Origin: an uncultured Clostridia bacterium
Lineage (GTDB): Bacteria; Bacillota; Clostridia; Monoglobales; Monoglobaceae
NCBI GenBank assembly: GCA_934463175.1
Contig: CAKSIW010000092.1
Coordinates: forward strand, 1 to 9,083
Reading direction: 5' to 3'
DNA length: 9,083 nucleotides
Shown: positions 5,353 through 9,083 of the stretch, in pieces
Position numbering within the stretch: the stretch's first letter is position 1
Layout of the letters: each line of letters opens with the position of its first letter
Made by a program: the position numbers and the translations under genes
Notes under the pieces: generated by a model
What the model saw: only the letters and a program-made list of their open reading frames with translations
The model's database searches: none
What the model was told of the DNA's origin: nothing

Positions 5353-6375
5353 TTACTCATCAAGCAACTTTTGCAATTCTTCCTTGCTCGGCAATACAGT
5401 TTGATATTTACTTGCAAAAATCTGTGTATTATCTTCCGGCAATGTCATTTCGACAACGGCTTGATTTTTGTCCTTGCAAAGAGTTATTCCTATTGTTTTA
5501 TTCTCATCATCAAGCTTTACATTTCTATCATAAAAATTCACATACATTTGCATTTGACCTATATCCTGATGTTTCAGTTCGCCGATTTTTAAGTCAAATA
5601 AAACAAAGCATTTAAGCAAACGGTTATAAAATACAAGGTCACATCTGAAATGTTCTTCCTCAAATGTTAAGCGAACCTGTCTGCCGACAAATGTAAAGCC
5701 TTTTCCCAATTCAAGCAAAAATTTTTGTAAATTATCAATTATTCGTTTTTCAAGCTCGGTTTCGGAATATTCCGCAAGCTCCGGTAAACCCAAAAATTCG
5801 AGTACATAAGGGTCTTTTACCAAATCTGACGGTGTTTCGATTATCTGCCCGTCGGTTGAAAGCTTTTTAACATTTTCTTTATTTGTGCTCAATGCCAATC
5901 TTTCATACAAAGATGTGTTAAATTGCCTTTTTAATTCAGACAAGCTCCAATCATTTTTAACGGCTTCGATTTCATAAAAATGTCTTTCGTCAACATTATC
6001 TATACGCATAAGTTTTAAATAATGCGACCAGCTGAGGTAAAACTTTCTTCCTGTTTCCGTTGACGGCAAATTTTCAGATTTCCGAAACACTGTTTCGGAA
6101 ATTAAATCTTTTGAATAAATAATATAAAATTTTCGCATTAGACCTAAATTATCAACGGAATATCCTTTTCCAAAATTTTCTGTTAAGTATTCCGACAAAT
6201 CTTTTAAAATGTATTTTCCGTACTCTGCCCTTTGCTCGCCGTTTTGTTCTTCCTGAACAATCATTTTTCCTATTTCGTAATATGTGTAAACCATTGAAAG
6301 ATTAACGGCTGTTTTTACGTTATGCTTTGCCTGTGCAAGGATATTTCCGACTTTTTCAAGAAAATTATTATCCAT
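5353..6375 (-). CDS. DUF1016/YhcG-family PDDEXK nuclease between hsdM and hsdS (340 aa)
   Basis: The N-terminal DUF1016 domain covers about residues 1-170 (VYTYYEIGKMIVQEEQNG, LTENFGKGYSVDNLGLMRKFY, SWSHYLKLMRI). The C-terminal half is a PDDEXK nuclease fold. It has E209 in the first helix, D246 in RCDLVFYNR, D261 and K263 in LFDLKIGELKHQ, and the helix QDIGQMQMYVNFYDRN. An aspartate replaces the usual glutamate of ExK, which should still bind metal. The ATG at 6373-6375 is chosen because AAAGGAG lies 8 nt upstream. It is intact and co-oriented in the middle of the modification operon, 59 nt after hsdM and 13 nt before hsdS. Such proteins recur in type I and other defence loci, but their role is not settled. 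It could be an accessory effector acting on foreign DNA, or one using HsdS for targeting. Confidence 0.9.
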   Translation of the reverse strand: MDNNFLEKVGNILAQAKHNVKTAVNLSMVYTYYEIGKMIVQEEQNGEQRAEYGKYILKDLSEYLTENFGKGYSVDNLGLMRKFYIIYSKDLISETVFRKSENLPSTETGRKFYLSWSHYLKLMRIDNVDERHFYEIEAVKNDWSLSELKRQFNTSLYERLALSTNKENVKKLSTDGQIIETPSDLVKDPYVLEFLGLPELAEYSETELEKRIIDNLQKFLLELGKGFTFVGRQVRLTFEEEHFRCDLVFYNRLLKCFVLFDLKIGELKHQDIGQMQMYVNFYDRNVKLDDENKTIGITLCKDKNQAVVEMTLPEDNTQIFASKYQTVLPSKEELQKLLDE

Positions 6376-6399
6376 TTTCAAATCTCCTTTTGTAAGCAG

Positions 6400-6420
6400 G
6401 GAACGGTTTTGAGCCGTTCC
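6400..6420 (-). other. Hairpin in the hsdM-nuclease intergenic RNA
   Basis: GGAACGG (6400-6406) pairs with CCGTTCC (6414-6420) around a 7-nt loop. It lies between the hsdM stop and the nuclease ribosome site. No U-run follows, so it is not a normal terminator. It may stabilise the hsdM mRNA end or lower nuclease expression. Confidence 0.55.
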
Positions 6421-6434
6421 GCCTTCTGAATATA

Positions 6435-7997
6435 TTATACTTCAATTTCTGCAATTATTTTATCAATTTCATCACGCAAAACCTGTTCTCTTGCAACGAT
6501 TTCGGAAATTTGCTTATTAAGCTCCGTAATATCTATCTTTTCTCTTGTGTCCTCTTGCTCAACATAGCTTGAAACAGAAAGGTTATATTCCTGCTTTTCC
6601 ACCTCATCACTCGAAACAAGTCTTGAAATATAGTCTTTATCCGTTCTCTCAACATATGTATCTATTATGCTGTCAAGGTTTTCAGCCGTCATTTTATTAT
6701 TATTTGTAACCCTGACACATTCCTTTGTTGCGTCTATAAAAAGGATTGAATTATCTGTCTTTGATTTTTTCAGCACCATAATACAGGTCGCTATGCTTGT
6801 ACCATAAAAAAGATTGTCGGGGAGCTGAATAATACAATCAATAAAGTTGTTGTCAACAAGATATTTTCTGATTTTCTGTTCCGCACCGCCGCGGTACATA
6901 ACACCCGGAAAGCATACAATCGCAGCCGTGCCGTTTGTTGCAAGCCAAGAAAGCGAGTGCATTATAAACGCAAGATCGGCTTTTGATTTCGGTGCAAGCA
7001 CTCCTGCCGGGGAGAAACGGGGGTCATTTATCAGTATCGGGTTATCGTCACCCTGCCATTTAACAGAGTACGGCGGATTTGATACGATAGCCTCAAAAGG
7101 TTCATCGTCCCAATGCTGCGGCTCTGTTAGTGTGTCCTCGTGTGCAATGTCAAATTTATTATAATCAATATCGTGCAAAAACATATTGATACGGCAAAGA
7201 TTGTATGTAGTTATGTTGATTTCCTGTCCGTAAAAACCCTGTCTGACTTTATCCTTGCCAAGTATTTTGGCGAATTTCAAAAGCAGAGAGCCGCTTCCGC
7301 AAGCCGGGTCATAAACCTTGTTTACCTCGGTTTTTCCGATAATGGTCAGGCGTGTCAATAGCTCTGAAACCTCTTGCGGTGTATAGTATTCACCGCCTGA
7401 TTTTCCTGCGTTTGAAGCATACATACCCATCAAATACTCATAAGCGTCACCAAATGCGTCAATGGTATTGTCCTGTAAATCACCGAGTTTCATTTCTCCG
7501 ATACCGTCAAGGAGTTTTACTAGCCTTTCATTACGCTTTGCAACACTGCCGCCGAGCTTATTACTGTTTACATCTATATCGTCAAACAATCCCTTAAAAT
7601 CGTCCTCGCTGACAGTTCCCTGTGCAGAGCCTTCTATATTTTTAAATACCTTTGAAAGTGTTTCGTTAAGGTTCTCGTCTTTTGCCGCATTTGCCCGTAC
7701 ATTGCAAAAAAGCTCACTCGGCAAGATAAAAAAGCCTTTTGTTGTTACCATATCATCTCTGACGCACTCAGCCTCCTCGTCGGGAAGCTGTGCATAGTCA
7801 AAATCGGTTATTCCTGCGTCAAGCTCACCTTTGTTTATGTAAGCGGTAAGATTTTCTGAAATGTAGCGATAGAATAAAAATCCAAGCACATATTGCTTGA
7901 AGTCCCAGCCGTCAACACTGCCCCTTAAATCATTCGCTATATTCCATATGGTACGGTGCAGCTCTGCACGCTCTTGTTCCTTTTTGTTATCAATCAT
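6435..7997 (-). CDS. hsdM: Type I restriction-modification DNA methyltransferase subunit HsdM (520 aa)
   Basis: HsdM transfers a methyl group from S-adenosylmethionine to adenine N6 in the sequence chosen by HsdS. The N-terminal HsdM domain opens with TIWNIANDLRGSVDGWDFKQ (residues 16-35). The SAM-binding region shows GGEYYTP (201-207) and motif I DPACGSG (230-236). The catalytic motif IV is NPPY (307-310). C-terminal helices include a terminal coiled region (about 490-520) suited to contact HsdS. The length equals that of EcoR124I HsdM as I know it, and the whole gene looks intact. The ATG at 7995-7997 has AAAGGAG 9 nt upstream. It is the first gene of the hsdM-nuclease-hsdS operon. Confidence 0.97.
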   Translation of the reverse strand: MIDNKKEQERAELHRTIWNIANDLRGSVDGWDFKQYVLGFLFYRYISENLTAYINKGELDAGITDFDYAQLPDEEAECVRDDMVTTKGFFILPSELFCNVRANAAKDENLNETLSKVFKNIEGSAQGTVSEDDFKGLFDDIDVNSNKLGGSVAKRNERLVKLLDGIGEMKLGDLQDNTIDAFGDAYEYLMGMYASNAGKSGGEYYTPQEVSELLTRLTIIGKTEVNKVYDPACGSGSLLLKFAKILGKDKVRQGFYGQEINITTYNLCRINMFLHDIDYNKFDIAHEDTLTEPQHWDDEPFEAIVSNPPYSVKWQGDDNPILINDPRFSPAGVLAPKSKADLAFIMHSLSWLATNGTAAIVCFPGVMYRGGAEQKIRKYLVDNNFIDCIIQLPDNLFYGTSIATCIMVLKKSKTDNSILFIDATKECVRVTNNNKMTAENLDSIIDTYVERTDKDYISRLVSSDEVEKQEYNLSVSSYVEQEDTREKIDITELNKQISEIVAREQVLRDEIDKIIAEIEV

Positions 7998-8024
7998 TTT
8001 AGAAAGCTCCTTTGTTTTATTTTA

Positions 8025-8055
8025 ATTATACTACATTTACTGTCCGTTAAAACGG
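8025..8055 (-). promoter_or_regulatory. Probable hsdM promoter with a palindrome at the -35 position
   Basis: A perfect TATAAT lies at 8025-8030 on the minus strand, 27 nt ahead of the hsdM start codon. The hexamer 17 nt upstream (GTTTTA) is a poor -35. The palindrome CCGTTTTAACGG (8044-8055) sits exactly there. This suggests a promoter that needs, or is blocked by, a bound regulator. Confidence 0.55.
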
Positions 8056-8100
8056 TCTGTTATTTATGAAACAAACCGCCGCTTATATACAAAAATACTA

Positions 8101-8223
8101 TTAATTTATGCCGTATGCCTTTTTCGCTCTTTCCTTTTCGATAATTGCAGGTTCTATATTCAGAAATTCAGCGGTTTTTAGTACAGCCTGCTCAAACATT
8201 TCTTTATTATCGTGTAACATCAT
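8101..8223 (-). pseudogene. Truncated AbiEii-like toxin (40-codon N-terminal stub)
   Basis: This is a short frame from ATG at 8221-8223 that overlaps the antitoxin gene by 17 nt, as is normal in AbiE operons. It reads MMLHDNKEMFEQAVLKTAEF and continues LNIEPAIIEKE. This resembles the usual AbiEii N-terminus, which leads into a conserved VEKD(Y) element and then the nucleotidyltransferase core. Here the similarity stops at that point and nine further codons end at TAA (8101-8103). The G-S and D-x-D type catalytic residues are absent, so no active toxin can be made. The break falls about 100 nt before hsdM, which suggests that insertion or deletion at the restriction locus cut the toxin gene. 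Confidence 0.7.
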
Positions 8224-8827
8224 AAACCACCTCACTTTCAACAAATGTTCTCAACGCCTTATCGGGGAAAAAGGGTGCGTACCTGGTTATATCGCTCCTT
8301 GCTATGTTGTTTCTTTCAACATATTCTGCCGCAATTTTTTTCTCTTCATCGCCGAAAAAATCCGGCGATACAAAATTCATCATCTCAAGCAGACTCAGAA
8401 CAGGGGCATTTTTCTTCGTTATATTCACCCTTGCACGGCGCAGCACCACCCGCTGTCTTCCGACAGAAACCTCACGAAATTTTGCTGTTTCCTTATTCGT
8501 ATAAATTTCTATCCTGTCAGCCGCCTGCGATGACATACCAATCATATTCAGAAAACTTACTCCCGAATAATAACCGATTACATCACTTCCGTCATTGATA
8601 TACTTTTTTTCAATAACTTTATTAGGATTAAGTATGCTCTTGCCAAACGGTGTATCTTGGGGAATATAGCAAATTCCTCTGTCAAACTTCATCAGTTTTC
8701 CGTCTTTAACAAGTCTGTTTATCTCTTTATAAAGCCACGGTTTTGAATAATCTTTATATCGTATTTCAGTTGTTAAAATCGGCTCGTTAAATCCGTATTT
8801 TCCAAGCAGATAATCATACAATGTCAC
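8207..8827 (-). CDS. AbiEi-type antitoxin / DUF6088 family protein (206 aa)
   Basis: The N-terminal winged helix-turn-helix (about residues 1-70) carries LTTEIRYKDYSKPWLYKEIN, RLVKDGKLMKFDRGICYIP and then a central domain with GYYSGVSFLNMIGMSSQ (about 91-107). These are characteristic of type IV AbiEi-like antitoxins, which repress their own promoter and counter the AbiEii nucleotidyltransferase. The C-terminal part contains VLRRARVNIT and a short conserved helix near SLLEMMNF. The start is GTG at 8825-8827 with AAAGGGG 9 nt upstream. The gene looks complete and is driven by a consensus promoter, but its toxin partner is reduced to a stub. It may now be an orphan regulator, or could protect against a related toxin encoded elsewhere. 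Confidence 0.82.
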   Translation of the reverse strand: MTLYDYLLGKYGFNEPILTTEIRYKDYSKPWLYKEINRLVKDGKLMKFDRGICYIPQDTPFGKSILNPNKVIEKKYINDGSDVIGYYSGVSFLNMIGMSSQAADRIEIYTNKETAKFREVSVGRQRVVLRRARVNITKKNAPVLSLLEMMNFVSPDFFGDEEKKIAAEYVERNNIARSDITRYAPFFPDKALRTFVESEVVYDVTR

Positions 8828-8873
8828 TATATTCAGCCCCTTTCATACGATATTATTTCTTCGTTTCAATAAT

Positions 8874-8902
8874 ATTATACTGCTTATAACTTGCTTTGTC
8901 AA
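8874..8902 (-). promoter_or_regulatory. Consensus sigma-A promoter of the AbiEi-type gene
   Basis: A perfect TTGACA (8897-8902), 17 nt, and a perfect TATAAT (8874-8879) are present, 46 nt ahead of the GTG start. AbiEi proteins usually bind repeats near this point. I saw no clear inverted repeat beyond AT-rich sequence. Confidence 0.88.
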
Positions 8903-8913
8903 CTCTGCTATAA

Positions 8914-9012
8914 TCAATTAATATAATTTCTCAGATTTTTTGATTTGCCGTTCACATATAGCCCTGCGTTTTTTTCATATTCGTTGTTCATCAGAAAGAT
9001 ATGAAGACTCAT
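8914..9012 (-). CDS. Possible 32-aa small ORF, uncharacterised
   Basis: The ATG at 9010-9012 overlaps the TGA of the preceding frame (ATGA), so coupled translation is possible. The product (MSLHIFLMNNEYEKNAGLYV, then a short basic tail) resembles nothing I know. No separate ribosome site is visible. It may equally be a shifted remnant of the upstream gene. Confidence 0.25.
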   Translation of the reverse strand: MSLHIFLMNNEYEKNAGLYVNGKSKNLRNYIN

Positions 9013-9083
9013 ACACTGCCGATTTTACACATAAAATCAAAAGCCTGCAAAACATTTTCCTCACACACATCATGCGGCATTTC
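9009..9083 (-). CDS. C-terminal end of an unknown gene entering from the right edge
   Basis: Twenty-four codons are open from the window edge to TGA at 9009-9011, ending NVLQAFDFMCKIGSV. The fragment is too short to identify. An ATG at 9078-9080 exists but has no room for a visible ribosome site, so I treat it as the tail of a longer gene. Confidence 0.4.
   Translation of the reverse strand, partial: EMPHDVCEENVLQAFDFMCKIGSV

Noticed and set aside
7140..7797. Several plus-strand frames opposite hsdM
   Set aside because: They lie entirely within the HsdM coding region, whose motifs are clear, and have no promoter or ribosome site.
8108..8598. Plus-strand frames opposite the AbiEi-type gene
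   Set aside because: The minus-strand antitoxin frame has a consensus promoter, a ribosome site and family motifs, and the opposite frames have none.
1..9083. CRISPR arrays, tRNA or rRNA genes, insertion sequences, and attachment sites
   Set aside because: I found no spaced repeats, cloverleaf, transposase or flanking direct repeats. Attachment sites would need the sequence beyond both edges.

Overview
The window is low-GC DNA with strong AGGAGG-type ribosome binding sites, several TTG/GTG starts and near-consensus sigma-A promoters. This fits a Firmicute, probably a gut-type Clostridia, and the gene content is that of a defence or mobile island. Every credible protein gene lies on the minus strand, so the gene order reads from right to left. 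One candidate small RNA lies on the plus strand.

Right end (8101-9083): a fragment of an unknown gene runs in from the edge. It is followed by a consensus promoter and an AbiEi/DUF6088-type antitoxin gene. The overlapping AbiEii toxin gene is reduced to a 40-codon stub.

Middle (4119-8055): a type I restriction-modification operon of the EcoR124 (type IC) kind, in the order hsdM, a DUF1016/YhcG-like PDDEXK nuclease, hsdS. It ends in a strong intrinsic terminator whose stem contains the hsdS stop codon. The HsdS central linker carries three perfect 12-bp repeats encoding ELTA (TAEL) units, the feature that sets target spacing in EcoR124I/II.

Left half (1-4094): hsdR does not follow hsdS directly. 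About 3 kb of cargo lies between them: an Xre-type repressor with a consensus promoter and likely operators, an ImmA/IrrE-like metalloprotease, a compact regulatory intergenic region, a DUF4417 gene and three small unknown genes. These small genes are tightly packed and lead into hsdR with a 1-nt gap. The hsdR gene leaves the window after 393 codons, with catalytic residues D151, E165 and K167 in place.

Intergenic 2987-3165: a near-palindrome holds back-to-back -35 elements. One promoter points into DUF4417. The other (TTGACA, 17 nt, TAAAAT) points away and would make a discrete RNA of about 80-90 nt that ends in a strong terminator hairpin. Its G-U pairs mark the plus strand as the transcribed one.

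Working model (inference): methylation and specificity are made from one operon, and restriction from another that the Xre/ImmA switch and the divergent region control. A damage or phage signal acting on ImmA could therefore change the restriction-to-modification ratio and induce the DUF4417 cargo. The DUF4417-to-hsdR cassette and the new RNA are the least explained parts of the window.
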